From assembly GCA_015492115.1 (NCBI GenBank), contig WGFS01000210.1, positions 1-23,053 on the forward strand: DNA of 23,053 nt. Reading direction: 5' to 3'. Of the stretch, positions 7,666-14,427 are shown in pieces (within the stretch, counting starts at the first letter, position 1; every line of letters starts with the position of its first letter). Both the position numbers and the translations under genes were made by a program. This stretch comes from Aquificaceae bacterium (GTDB lineage Bacteria; Aquificota; Aquificia; Aquificales; Aquificaceae). The notes under the pieces were generated by a model, which saw only the letters and a list, made by a program, of their open reading frames with translations, did no database searches and had not been told where the DNA came from.

Positions 7666-7686
7666 AAATTTGCAAATTTTGCAAAA
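7666..7686. promoter_or_regulatory. Twin overlapping palindromes in the fbp leader (candidate operator)
   Basis: AAATTTGCAAATTT (7666-7679) is a perfect 14-bp palindrome. It overlaps a second perfect palindrome TTTTGCAAAA (7677-7686). Both contain TTTGCAAA, with centres 9 bp apart, just downstream of the predicted fbp transcription start and between the two divergent genes. The placement fits a repressor site or a bent-DNA element. No binding protein can be named. Confidence 0.4.
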
Positions 7687-7691
7687 GATAT

Positions 7692-7700
7692 AAAGGAGGT
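7692..7700 (+). promoter_or_regulatory. Strong ribosome-binding site of fbp
   Basis: AAAGGAGGT, a full anti-16S match, lies 5 nt before the ATG at 7706. It fixes the start codon and suggests high expression of a central carbon enzyme. Confidence 0.75.
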
Positions 7701-7705
7701 AAGGC

Positions 7706-8851
7706 ATGAAGCTCACTTTCAGCGTGATAAAGGCTGACATCGGTGGTTACGTTGGTCACTCGGACACCCATCCCGAGGTGGTTGAGACGGTCAGAAATGT
7801 GGTTGAACAGGAGAAAGAGAAGGGGAACCTGATAGACGTGGGCATACTGACCTGCGGTGACGACATAGCCATAGTGATGACCCATACCCACGGTGTTGAC
7901 AGCGAACTCGTCCACGGGATAGCCTGGAACGCCTTTGAGAAGGGAACGGAGGTAGCAAAGAAGCTCAAGCTCTACGGAGCGGGTCAGGATCTCCTCACCG
8001 ACGCCTTCAGCGGGAACATAAAGGGTCTCGGTCCCGGCGTTGCGGAGATGGAGATAGAGGAGAGACCCTCCGAGCCTGTCATAGTCTTTTTCGCGGACAA
8101 GACCTCCCCCAGCGCCTGGAACCTTCCCTTATACGAGATGTTCGCAGACCCCATGAACACAGCAGGTCTCGTGATAGACCCCAAGATGCACGACGGTTAT
8201 ACCTTTGAGGTTCTGGACGTCTATACGGGTAAGGCGGTCAAGCTCAACACCCCCGCTGAGATCTATGACCTTCTCGCACTCATAGGTTCCGTTGGAAAGT
8301 ACGTGGTAAAGAACGTTTACAGAAACTACGACGGAGAGATAGCAGCGACCGCTTCCACCCAGAGGCTCTCTCTCATGGCCGGCCAGTACGTTGGAAAGGA
8401 TGACCCCGTGATGATAGTGAGATCCCAGAGCGGTTTTCCTGCGGTCGGGGAGATACTTGAACCCTTCGCAAGACCCTGGATAGTTGAGGGCTGGATGAGG
8501 GGCTCCCATAACGGACCTCTCATGCCGGTATCCTTTGAGGATGCGAGACCCTCAAGGTTTGACGGTCCCCCAAGGGTCATAGCGGCCGGGTATCAGCTCG
8601 CAGAGGGTAAACTCATCGGACCCACAGATCTCTTCAGAGACCCTGCCTTTGACAAGGCGAGGGTGAGGGCACAGGACATGGCGGACATACTGAGAAGACA
8701 GGGAATATTTGAACCCCACAGGCTCCCCGCTGAAGAGATGGAGTACACGACCCTGCCCAAGATCCTGAAGAAGCTGGAGAACAGGTTCTACGACATAGAG
8801 GAGCAGAGGCTTGACAAAGACCAGGTGATGGAGAAGGAAGATATGGATTAA
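7706..8851 (+). CDS. fbp: Bifunctional fructose-1,6-bisphosphate aldolase/phosphatase (type V FBPase)
   Basis: Unidirectional gluconeogenic enzyme that condenses dihydroxyacetone phosphate and glyceraldehyde 3-phosphate and then dephosphorylates the product to fructose 6-phosphate. It is known from Archaea and deep-branching, mostly thermophilic bacteria. The N-terminus KLTFSVIKADIGGYVGHSD and several Asp/His metal-binding stretches (GDDIAIVMTHTHG, 51-63; ADKTSPSAWN, 130-139) are diagnostic. The aldolase site YVGKDDP has Tyr228, Lys231 (Schiff base) and Asp232/Asp233, matching the catalytic Tyr and Lys described for this family at 229 and 232. Length 381 aa is normal. In an autotroph with the reductive TCA cycle it feeds fixed carbon into sugars. 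It is monocistronic, and its stop overlaps dnaA in TTAA. Confidence 0.95.
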   Translation: MKLTFSVIKADIGGYVGHSDTHPEVVETVRNVVEQEKEKGNLIDVGILTCGDDIAIVMTHTHGVDSELVHGIAWNAFEKGTEVAKKLKLYGAGQDLLTDAFSGNIKGLGPGVAEMEIEERPSEPVIVFFADKTSPSAWNLPLYEMFADPMNTAGLVIDPKMHDGYTFEVLDVYTGKAVKLNTPAEIYDLLALIGSVGKYVVKNVYRNYDGEIAATASTQRLSLMAGQYVGKDDPVMIVRSQSGFPAVGEILEPFARPWIVEGWMRGSHNGPLMPVSFEDARPSRFDGPPRVIAAGYQLAEGKLIGPTDLFRDPAFDKARVRAQDMADILRRQGIFEPHRLPAEEMEYTTLPKILKKLENRFYDIEEQRLDKDQVMEKEDMD

Positions 8852-10071
8852 AGCCTGTCCCCTATGTGCTTCTCAAGGAAGCTGATTATGTAGTTCAGCT
8901 TTCTGTCCCTCTTCTTCTCTTCCTCTATCTTCCTTATCCCGTATATAACCGTTGAGTGATCGTTCCTGTTGAAGGCACGGGCTATCTCTATGAGTGAGGC
9001 ATCTGTCAACTTCCTGCACAGGTAGAAGGCTATGTGCCTTGCCCTGTTTATCTTCTTGGAACGCCTGTTCCCAGTGAGTTCTTCCGGCTTTATCCCGAAG
9101 TGAAGGGCTGTGTAGAGCTTTACCTTCTCAAGGTCGTTCTGACCCGCCCTCTTCTTCCTCAGGTGCTCCATACCCCTGAGCTTTATCCCCCTTATCGTTC
9201 CTTCTATGTCCCTGACGTTGTCCGATGTCTGCTCCATAAGGCTCTCAACTATCCTGTCCTGAACCTCTACCCTCAGCTCCTGTAACTTTCGCTTTATTAT
9301 CTCAAGCTTTGTGATCTCATCAAGACATACCTCAACCACAATACCTCCCTCAAACCTGCTGACGAGTCTGTCCGATACGTCTCTGAGTTCCTTTGGATGC
9401 CTGTCGGAAGCCAGGGCAATCTGTTTCTCGTTCAGGAACATATGGTTGAATATGTTGAAGAACTCTACCTGGGTCCTCCGCTTACCCGAAAGGAACTGCA
9501 CGTCGTCTAAAAGAAGAACATCCACGTTCCTGTATCTGTTTCTGAACTCCTTTATCTTACCGGACTTTATCGCCTCAACCATCTCCTCCGAGAAGTCGTT
9601 GGCTGATCTGTAAACAACGTAAAGCCCTCTGCTGGAGCATGAGTTACCTATAGCCTGAAGCAGGTGGGTCTTCCCAAGCCCAACTCCACCGTATATGAAG
9701 AGGGGGTTGTATATCCTGCCCGGACTACTTGCTACCTCAAGGGCGACCTCGTAGGCAAGCCTGTTGCCCTCTCCCACTATGAAGTTCTCAAAGGAGTACC
9801 TTGCGTTCAGTCCTTCGGAAGCGAGCTTCTTCTCTTCACTCTCAGGTTCCGTCTCCTGCCCTTCAAGGCGGACTAAGATCCTGCCCTTCATGCCGTTTCC
9901 GAACTTCTCCGAGAGGATACCCTCCATCCTCTCTTTCAGTTCCGCATCTTCCGTAAAGAGGTAAAGCTTTCCATCCCTCTCCTCAAGACGGAACCTGCTT
10001 AACAGGGAAAGGAGGGATCTATCTACCCTCTCCACGTAGGTGAGGAATGCCTTTATGTTTACTCCCTCCAT
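8848..10071 (-). CDS. dnaA: Chromosomal replication initiator protein DnaA
   Basis: AAA+ ATPase that binds DnaA boxes and opens the origin. Walker A GGVGLGKTHLLQA spans 128-140 and Walker B VDVLLLDDVQFLSG spans 183-196. The C-terminal box-binding domain ends with the family signature RNDHSTVIYGIRKI. Residues 1-85 are a short divergent domain I plus linker, giving 407 aa, shorter than E. coli DnaA (467) and close to the length I recall for Aquifex. It has an AAGGA ribosome site just before the ATG. The usual origin neighbours (dnaN, rpmH, gyrB) are absent; it is flanked by fbp and an aldo/keto reductase. I see no DnaA-box cluster in the 86 bp upstream. Confidence 0.96.
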   Translation of the reverse strand: MEGVNIKAFLTYVERVDRSLLSLLSRFRLEERDGKLYLFTEDAELKERMEGILSEKFGNGMKGRILVRLEGQETEPESEEKKLASEGLNARYSFENFIVGEGNRLAYEVALEVASSPGRIYNPLFIYGGVGLGKTHLLQAIGNSCSSRGLYVVYRSANDFSEEMVEAIKSGKIKEFRNRYRNVDVLLLDDVQFLSGKRRTQVEFFNIFNHMFLNEKQIALASDRHPKELRDVSDRLVSRFEGGIVVEVCLDEITKLEIIKRKLQELRVEVQDRIVESLMEQTSDNVRDIEGTIRGIKLRGMEHLRKKRAGQNDLEKVKLYTALHFGIKPEELTGNRRSKKINRARHIAFYLCRKLTDASLIEIARAFNRNDHSTVIYGIRKIEEEKKRDRKLNYIISFLEKHIGDRL

Positions 10072-10157
10072 CGTCCTTACTATTCTTCCAGCCCACAGGA
10101 GACCCTGTTAGCCTTAAAGAGAATTACCTATCATAGACTTATCAGCCCAGTGGAAAG

Positions 10158-11168
10158 TCATTTGAAGAGCGATAAAAATTCTTCTTCACTCAGAGGTGGT
10201 TGAGACTCTATCTCCAGATTCTCCCTGAGATGTTCAGGTCTGCTCATACCGACCAGGGCTGTTCCCACACCGGGTGTGCTTCGCACAAACTGAAGGGCTA
10301 CATGGACATCCTTCTCAAGCCCGAACCTCCTCTTCAGCTCTTCAGGTATCCTTCCTATCACGTTCCCCTGATACAGGGATGCGCTGGTGTAAACGTATAT
10401 CCCTAACCTCCTGCAGGCTGAAAGGGTTGACACTTCCTCACCGTCAATTCTCTGGTTCTTTAAGGAGAAAGCCTCGTGCATACCCAGGTTGTAGGGAAGC
10501 TGTATGAACCTGAAGTGGTGCTCCGTCCCGCCTACCTCCTCCGCAAGTTCAAGTATCTCGGACAGGTCAAGGTGCTGGCGTGCCCCCCTCGGTATTCTAA
10601 AACCTTGCCACGTAGCCAGTCCGTAGAACTTCAGTTTCCCTTCCCTGACCTTACCCTCAAGAACCTCAAAGCACTCCCTGAGCCTGTCGTAGAACCTGTC
10701 CCTTTCCGTAAAGAGGAGCTGTTCCTCTGGGTTGTGGACGAAGTACACGTCTATGTGGTCTGTTCCCATGTTCTCAAGGCTCTTCTCAAAACACCAGTCT
10801 ATAAACCCGCCTCCGAGGTAGTGCCCCTGGGGCGTCATCTCGTTGGGGTCTATCAGCCCCGTTCTTATAAAGTTCTCCTCAAAGAAGACCCTGGGATCCT
10901 CTCCGCTGTCCGCATCAAAGGGTACGTATCCCCCCTTTGTTGATATGAAGAGGGTCTCCCTTCCCAGAGTTTTTATCACCTTCCCTATCACCCTTTCGCT
11001 CTTCATGTAGCGGTAGTTTATCGCTGTATCAACCACGTTTATGCCGAGATCAACCCCGAGCCCTATCGTTTCCTCGTACCTTCGGTCTGTTTCCTCGTCC
11101 AGTTCCCCAAGGTAAGTTCCCATGCCAAGCTCGGAGAGCTTCTCTCCCTCAAACTCCCTGTATATCAT
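10158..11168 (-). CDS. Aldo/keto reductase family oxidoreductase
   Basis: NAD(P)H-dependent (alpha/beta)8-barrel oxidoreductase. The catalytic tetrad is visible: Asp47 (VVDTAINYR), Tyr52, Lys78 (FISTKGG) and His145 (VYFVHNPEE). The C-terminal cofactor region (STPGVGTALVGMSRPEHLRENL) is intact. At 336 aa it belongs to the larger, bacterial AKR type resembling general stress or sugar aldehyde reductases. The substrate cannot be inferred. The start overlaps the tatC stop by 4 bp (ATGA), and GAGGAAGG from the tatC end gives a ribosome site. It is therefore the third gene of a tatB-tatC-AKR run, with dnaA 86 bp downstream. Confidence 0.9.
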   Translation of the reverse strand: MIYREFEGEKLSELGMGTYLGELDEETDRRYEETIGLGVDLGINVVDTAINYRYMKSERVIGKVIKTLGRETLFISTKGGYVPFDADSGEDPRVFFEENFIRTGLIDPNEMTPQGHYLGGGFIDWCFEKSLENMGTDHIDVYFVHNPEEQLLFTERDRFYDRLRECFEVLEGKVREGKLKFYGLATWQGFRIPRGARQHLDLSEILELAEEVGGTEHHFRFIQLPYNLGMHEAFSLKNQRIDGEEVSTLSACRRLGIYVYTSASLYQGNVIGRIPEELKRRFGLEKDVHVALQFVRSTPGVGTALVGMSRPEHLRENLEIESQPPLSEEEFLSLFK

Positions 11169-11938
11169 CCTTCCTCCTCAACCTTCGCAAGGGCTTTATC
11201 CTCTGTCCCCTTCTTCCTTATGGTCTTCCCGAGAAGTATGGAGACCTCGTAAAGAACAAGGAGGGGTATAGCCATGAGCACCTGGGTTGCCACGTCCGGG
11301 GCTATCAATGCTCCAGCAAGGAAGGCGACGACTATGAAGTATCTCCTGAACTTCTTAAGCTGTTGTTCGCTCACAAGACCGGCTCTCTGAAGCATGTAAA
11401 GGAATATGGGCATCTCAAAGGCGATACCGAAGGCGACCAGCATCTTGAGAACGAAGCTCACGTAGAGGTTAACTGAGAGATAGGGTGTCGCCGAGAGCTG
11501 AGAGAAACCAAGCCCGAGAAGGAACTTCAAAGCCATGGGCAGGACGAAGAAGTAGGCGAACACGCCTCCCATTACAAAGAGGAGAATGGAGGAAAGGAGT
11601 AGGGGCACGAACAACTTCTTCTCCCTCGGGTAGAGGGCTGGCTCAACGAACCTCCATATCTCAAAGAGTATCAGAGGGGATGCGAGGATCAGCCCCACAG
11701 TTAAGGATATCTTTATGAGTATGAAGAGGGGTTCGGTCGGAGACAGGGTTATGAGCTCAACTTCAGGGTAGGACTTTATCACGGGTTCTTTAAGAAACTC
11801 AAACACGTAACGGGCGAAGTAGAAGGCAAATCCTGATGCGACCAGAAAGGCTATTACAGACCTAATCAGCCTTGTTCTCAGTTCCCTCAGGTGTTCCGTC
11901 AGTGGCATCGTTGGGAGCTGATCGTTCTCGGCGCTCAT
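11165..11938 (-). CDS. tatC: Sec-independent (Tat) translocase subunit TatC
   Basis: Polytopic core of the twin-arginine translocase, which recognises RR signal peptides and exports folded, cofactor-bearing proteins. The N-terminal MPLTEHLRELRTRLIRS (11-27) is the hallmark, followed by six hydrophobic segments within 257 aa. Loops such as SPTEPLFILIKISL and GFAYFF-like stretches are typical of the family. The start at 11938 is supported by an AAGGAGG site about 10-16 nt upstream; ATG at 11908 (MPLTEH) is an alternative. With the longer start the gene overlaps tatB by 77 bp in another frame, an unusually long overlap. Confidence 0.95.
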   Translation of the reverse strand: MSAENDQLPTMPLTEHLRELRTRLIRSVIAFLVASGFAFYFARYVFEFLKEPVIKSYPEVELITLSPTEPLFILIKISLTVGLILASPLILFEIWRFVEPALYPREKKLFVPLLLSSILLFVMGGVFAYFFVLPMALKFLLGLGFSQLSATPYLSVNLYVSFVLKMLVAFGIAFEMPIFLYMLQRAGLVSEQQLKKFRRYFIVVAFLAGALIAPDVATQVLMAIPLLVLYEVSILLGKTIRKKGTEDKALAKVEEEG

Positions 11939-12272
11939 CCTCTTTCAATTCCTCCTTTTCTTCGTCAGTTACCGTATCTTCGTTCAGGTAGTCTTCATTA
12001 TAATCTCTGCCCTCCACATCGGGCAGGGGCTCATCAACCTCATACTCGTCTATGGTCTCGTCCTCCGTCCTGTCGTCAAGCTCTTCCCCCTTCTCTTCCT
12101 CCTCAAGAACTTTTTTATTTATCTCCTCCATGTAAGCCTGCATTCTTACCTCGTCCCACATATCCCTTACCTTTCTCATCGTCTCACCGAGCTTGACCGC
12201 AAGATCCATCATCCTTTCAGGACCGAGAACTATAAAGGCTATCGCTAAGACAATTATCAGCTGAACTTCCAT
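11862..12272 (-). CDS. tatB: Tat translocase subunit TatB (TatA/B family)
   Basis: 136 aa. The N-terminal membrane helix VQLIIVLAIAFIVLGPERM with the Gly-Pro hinge is followed by an amphipathic helix (MDLAVKLGETMRKVRDMWDEV) and a long acidic tail (about 57-125, rich in Asp/Glu) that should be disordered in the cytoplasm. VLGPERM and the long tail fit TatB better than TatA; no second TatA-like gene is in the window. The start is fixed by the membrane helix. It has no Shine-Dalgarno, but a perfect TATAAT lies 10 nt upstream. The last 25 codons overlap tatC in a different frame. Confidence 0.88.
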   Translation of the reverse strand: MEVQLIIVLAIAFIVLGPERMMDLAVKLGETMRKVRDMWDEVRMQAYMEEINKKVLEEEEKGEELDDRTEDETIDEYEVDEPLPDVEGRDYNEDYLNEDTVTDEEKEELKEDERRERSAPNDATDGTPEGTENKAD

Positions 12273-12282
12273 AGCTCTATCT

Positions 12283-12288
12283 ATTATA
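12283..12288 (-). promoter_or_regulatory. -10 element of the tatB-tatC-AKR unit
   Basis: Perfect TATAAT on the minus strand, 10 nt before the tatB ATG, with no ribosome site between. It is the likely promoter of the tat unit and predicts a very short or absent leader. Confidence 0.5.
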
Positions 12289-12327
12289 GGAGCTTGTGAG
12301 TTTCAGGACACATCCCTTTCGCTTATA

Positions 12328-12339
12328 TGATTTATATCA
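12328..12339. promoter_or_regulatory. FNR/CRP-like palindrome (candidate operator)
   Basis: TGAT-TTAT-ATCA fits the FNR-type core TTGAT-N4-ATCAA except at the outermost bases (8 of 10 consensus positions). It lies in the divergent tatB/kamA region, centred about 57 bp before the predicted tatB transcription start. A Crp-type regulator is encoded at 5526, but the pairing is inference. Confidence 0.35.
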
Positions 12340-12373
12340 CCATTTCTGACTCGGGGAGAACTATAAATTTCCT

Positions 12374-12392
12374 TAAAACGTTGTTTTATTTC
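12374..12392. repeat. Copy 1 of a 19-bp motif shared with the ccsB leader
   Basis: TAAAACGTTGTTTTATTTC contains the inverted repeat TAAAAC/GTTTTA with a 3-nt loop. It matches the copy at 14395-14413 at 15 of 19 positions. Both are upstream of plus-strand genes (kamA and ccsB). It may be a shared operator or promoter part, though AT-rich chance similarity is not excluded. Confidence 0.35.
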
Positions 12393-12398
12393 TATAAA

Positions 12399-12457
12399 CG
12401 AAGCGGGAGGGGAGCTTCGGCAGTACGGGGGGTCGGTGAAAACCACCCCCTCTTTTT
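12399..12457 (+). ncRNA. Candidate structured leader or small RNA upstream of kamA
   Basis: Two hairpins in tandem. The first has a perfect 6-bp stem CGAAGC/GCTTCG (12399-12404 with 12414-12419) and a purine loop GGGAGGGGA (12405-12413). The second is the terminator hairpin at 12428-12450 followed by a U-tract. The loop of hairpin 1 can pair with the 3' arm of the terminator (GAGGGG with CCCCTC), so two exclusive folds or a pseudoknot exist. This is the architecture of an attenuator or of a short terminated RNA. I could not match it to a known riboswitch class by eye. Confidence 0.4.
12428..12457 (+). terminator. Intrinsic terminator before kamA
   Basis: Stem GGGGGT pairs with ACCCCC, then after one unpaired C, GG pairs with CC around a TGAAAA loop. 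The stem is followed by TCTTTTT. It is the only convincing Rho-independent terminator I found in the window, and it points toward kamA, ending 24 bp before its start codon. Confidence 0.65.
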
Positions 12458-12468
12458 ACATACCTACA

Positions 12469-12474
12469 TAAAAT
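12469..12474 (+). promoter_or_regulatory. Possible -10 element of kamA
   Basis: TAAAAT lies 7 nt before the kamA ATG, with no Shine-Dalgarno between. If used, it would give a leaderless mRNA starting after the terminator. No -35 is apparent because the preceding bases are the terminator stem, so read-through from upstream is the alternative. Confidence 0.3.
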
Positions 12475-12481
12475 TATCCCT

Positions 12482-13582
12482 ATGATTTCTTTCAACGTAC
12501 CCGAGGAGGTGTGGAGGGATTACAACTGGCAGATAAAGAACAGGATAAAGACAATCGGAGAACTTCAGAGGTATATCAGACTTACGGAAGATGAGGTTGA
12601 GGGAATAAAGCTTACGGAGAGACTCTACCCTCTGGCGATAACACCCTACTACCTGTCCCTGATAGATCCTGAAGATCCAGGAGACCCGGTTAGACTGCAG
12701 GCGATCCCGAGAAGGGCAGAGGTTGATGAGAAGGTTCAGAGTGCAGGGGAACCCGATCCTTTTAGGGAGGAAGGTGAGATACCGGGACTCACCCACCGCT
12801 ACCCGGACAGGGTTCTCATGTCCATTACAACCTTCTGTGCGGTTTACTGCAGACACTGTATGAGGAAGAGGATCTTCTCCCATGGGGAAAGGGCAAGGAC
12901 GAAGGAGGAGATAGACAGGATGGTCGCCTATATAAAGGAGCACGAGGAGGTAAGGGACGTCCTTATATCTGGAGGAGAGCCCCTGAGTTTGAGCAACGAG
13001 AAGATAGAATACATACTCAGCAGACTGAGGGAAATAAAGCATGTAGAGATAGTGAGGTTTGGAACCAGACTGCCCGTTCTTGCACCTCAGAGGTTCTTTG
13101 ATGAGAAACTCCTCTCAATACTTGAGAAGTACTCCCCCATATGGATAAACACCCACTTCAACCATCCGAAGGAGATAACAGAGCTCTCAGAGGAAGCTGT
13201 GGACAGGATCCTAAGGAGAGGCATACCTGTGAACAACCAGACGGTTCTCCTGAAGGGTGTTAACGATAACCCACAAACGATGCTTGAGCTCTTCAGAAAA
13301 CTCCTGAGGATAAAGGTAAAGCCCCAGTATCTCTTTCACTGCGACCCTGTGAAGGGGGCGGTTCATTTCAGAACAACTGTGGATAAAGGTCTTGAGATAA
13401 TGAGGTATCTGAGGGGGAGAATATCAGGAATGGGAATACCTACCTACGCAGTTGACCTTCCGGGAGGAAAGGGAAAGGTTCCTCTTCTGCCCGACTACGT
13501 TGTCAGCAGAGTGGGAAACGTCTTTACCTTTGAGAGTTTTGAGGGTGACAGGGTGGAGTACAGGATAGATGAGCTCACTTAA
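12482..13582 (+). CDS. kamA: Lysine 2,3-aminomutase family radical SAM enzyme (KamA/EpmB-like)
   Basis: Radical SAM, PLP-dependent enzyme interconverting L-alpha-lysine and beta-lysine. The 4Fe-4S/SAM motif is CAVYCRHC (Cys119, Cys123, Cys126). The substrate-binding aspartates are Asp288 (FHCDPVKGAVHFRT) and Asp325 (YAVDLPGGKGK), and Lys332 is the PLP lysine. Their mutual spacing equals that of Asp293, Asp330 and Lys337 in the clostridial enzyme. Length 366 aa lies between E. coli EpmB (342) and clostridial KamA (416). Since epmA is in the same window, making (R)-beta-lysine for EF-P is the most economical role, but lysine fermentation or beta-lysine osmolyte synthesis cannot be excluded. No Shine-Dalgarno precedes the ATG. 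The 3' end overlaps the yihY-like gene by 14 bp. Confidence 0.92.
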   Translation: MISFNVPEEVWRDYNWQIKNRIKTIGELQRYIRLTEDEVEGIKLTERLYPLAITPYYLSLIDPEDPGDPVRLQAIPRRAEVDEKVQSAGEPDPFREEGEIPGLTHRYPDRVLMSITTFCAVYCRHCMRKRIFSHGERARTKEEIDRMVAYIKEHEEVRDVLISGGEPLSLSNEKIEYILSRLREIKHVEIVRFGTRLPVLAPQRFFDEKLLSILEKYSPIWINTHFNHPKEITELSEEAVDRILRRGIPVNNQTVLLKGVNDNPQTMLELFRKLLRIKVKPQYLFHCDPVKGAVHFRTTVDKGLEIMRYLRGRISGMGIPTYAVDLPGGKGKVPLLPDYVVSRVGNVFTFESFEGDRVEYRIDELT

Positions 13583-14351
13583 GAGGTTCTTTAAGGTTGC
13601 CCTGCTCAGCTTCTTTGACATCTTCAAGGAGAACTACACCTACCACTCGGGAGCCCTCACCTACCACTTTATGCTCTCCATGGCTCCATTGACGATAGTA
13701 CTCCTGAACATGTTGAGCCTTCTTCCCATAACTGACATGGGAGAGATAGAACGCACCATAGACAGGATTTTCCCCCAGTACACCAACACGGTGATCCATG
13801 AGATACTTCAGGTTCAGAAGAGGAGCAGAGAGACATCCATTATAGCCCTCGGTATATCTTACTTCTTCTCGGTGGGGTTTATAAAGTATGTGGGAAAGGC
13901 TTTTTCCTTCGTGTCAGAGGGTGAGCTCGGTGAGAGAAGAGAGCTGTTTTACTGGTTCTTCATGCCCCTCTTCCTCCTGAGTGTTGTGCTCGTTATGTCA
14001 GCGTCCTTCTTCCTGAGCATATACCTCAAGCTTGTTATACCAAAGGGCTACTCCGTTCTAATAGACCTATCCTACATAATCCCGGGCACCCTAATACTCT
14101 TCCTTCTTTACAGGAGCTTCCTGAAGGATGGTTTTGGTATTGGAAAGTTGCTGGGAATATCCGCCTTTGTCGCTCTCCTTATGTTCGCTACCCAGCTTGC
14201 CTTCACCTGGTATATAGCCCACCTGTTCAGAGGAAGCCTCCTTTATGGCTCCCTGAGTGCCATAGTTGTCTTCCTGCTTTGGATGAACTTGATTTTCCTC
14301 ACTCTTCTTTACGGAGCGCGTCTGATACACAGGCTCAGAAGGAAAGGGTAG
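13569..14351 (+). CDS. YihY/UPF0761 family inner-membrane protein
   Basis: 260-aa polytopic protein of the family once mislabelled ribonuclease BN. The N-terminal signature YHSGALTYHFMLSMAPLTIV is followed by about six hydrophobic segments (near 50-70, 95-110, 125-150, 165-185, 195-220 and 230-250), ending in a basic tail (RLIHRLRRKG). The family's biochemical function is unknown; roles in envelope or lipid biology have been suggested. The start overlaps the kamA end by 14 bp, so translation is probably coupled. ccsB follows after a 76-bp gap. Confidence 0.87.
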   Translation: MSSLKRFFKVALLSFFDIFKENYTYHSGALTYHFMLSMAPLTIVLLNMLSLLPITDMGEIERTIDRIFPQYTNTVIHEILQVQKRSRETSIIALGISYFFSVGFIKYVGKAFSFVSEGELGERRELFYWFFMPLFLLSVVLVMSASFFLSIYLKLVIPKGYSVLIDLSYIIPGTLILFLLYRSFLKDGFGIGKLLGISAFVALLMFATQLAFTWYIAHLFRGSLLYGSLSAIVVFLLWMNLIFLTLLYGARLIHRLRRKG

Positions 14352-14394
14352 GGTTCACCCGGTCAAGAAAGTTAAAGCCTGTCCATCCTTTTGG

Positions 14395-14413
14395 TAAAAT
14401 ACTGTTTTATTCC
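14395..14413. repeat. Copy 2 of the 19-bp motif, overlapping the ccsB promoter
   Basis: TAAAATACTGTTTTATTCC contains the inverted repeat TAAAA/TTTTA with a 5-nt loop and matches 12374-12392 at 15 of 19 positions. Its first six bases, TAAAAT preceded by TGG, form an extended -10 candidate for ccsB, so a protein bound here would block or modulate that promoter. Confidence 0.35.
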
Positions 14414-14415
14414 AC

Positions 14416-14421
14416 AGGAGG
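14416..14421 (+). promoter_or_regulatory. Ribosome-binding site of ccsB
   Basis: AGGAGG, 6 nt before the ATG at 14428, a strong site that fixes the start codon. Confidence 0.7.
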
Positions 14422-14427
14422 AAGAGA

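Noticed and set aside
10072..10157. Possible replication origin next to dnaA
   Set aside because: No cluster of TTATNCACA boxes or AT-rich 13-mers is visible in these 86 bp; the best match (TTATCAGCC) is poor, and typical origin neighbours are missing.
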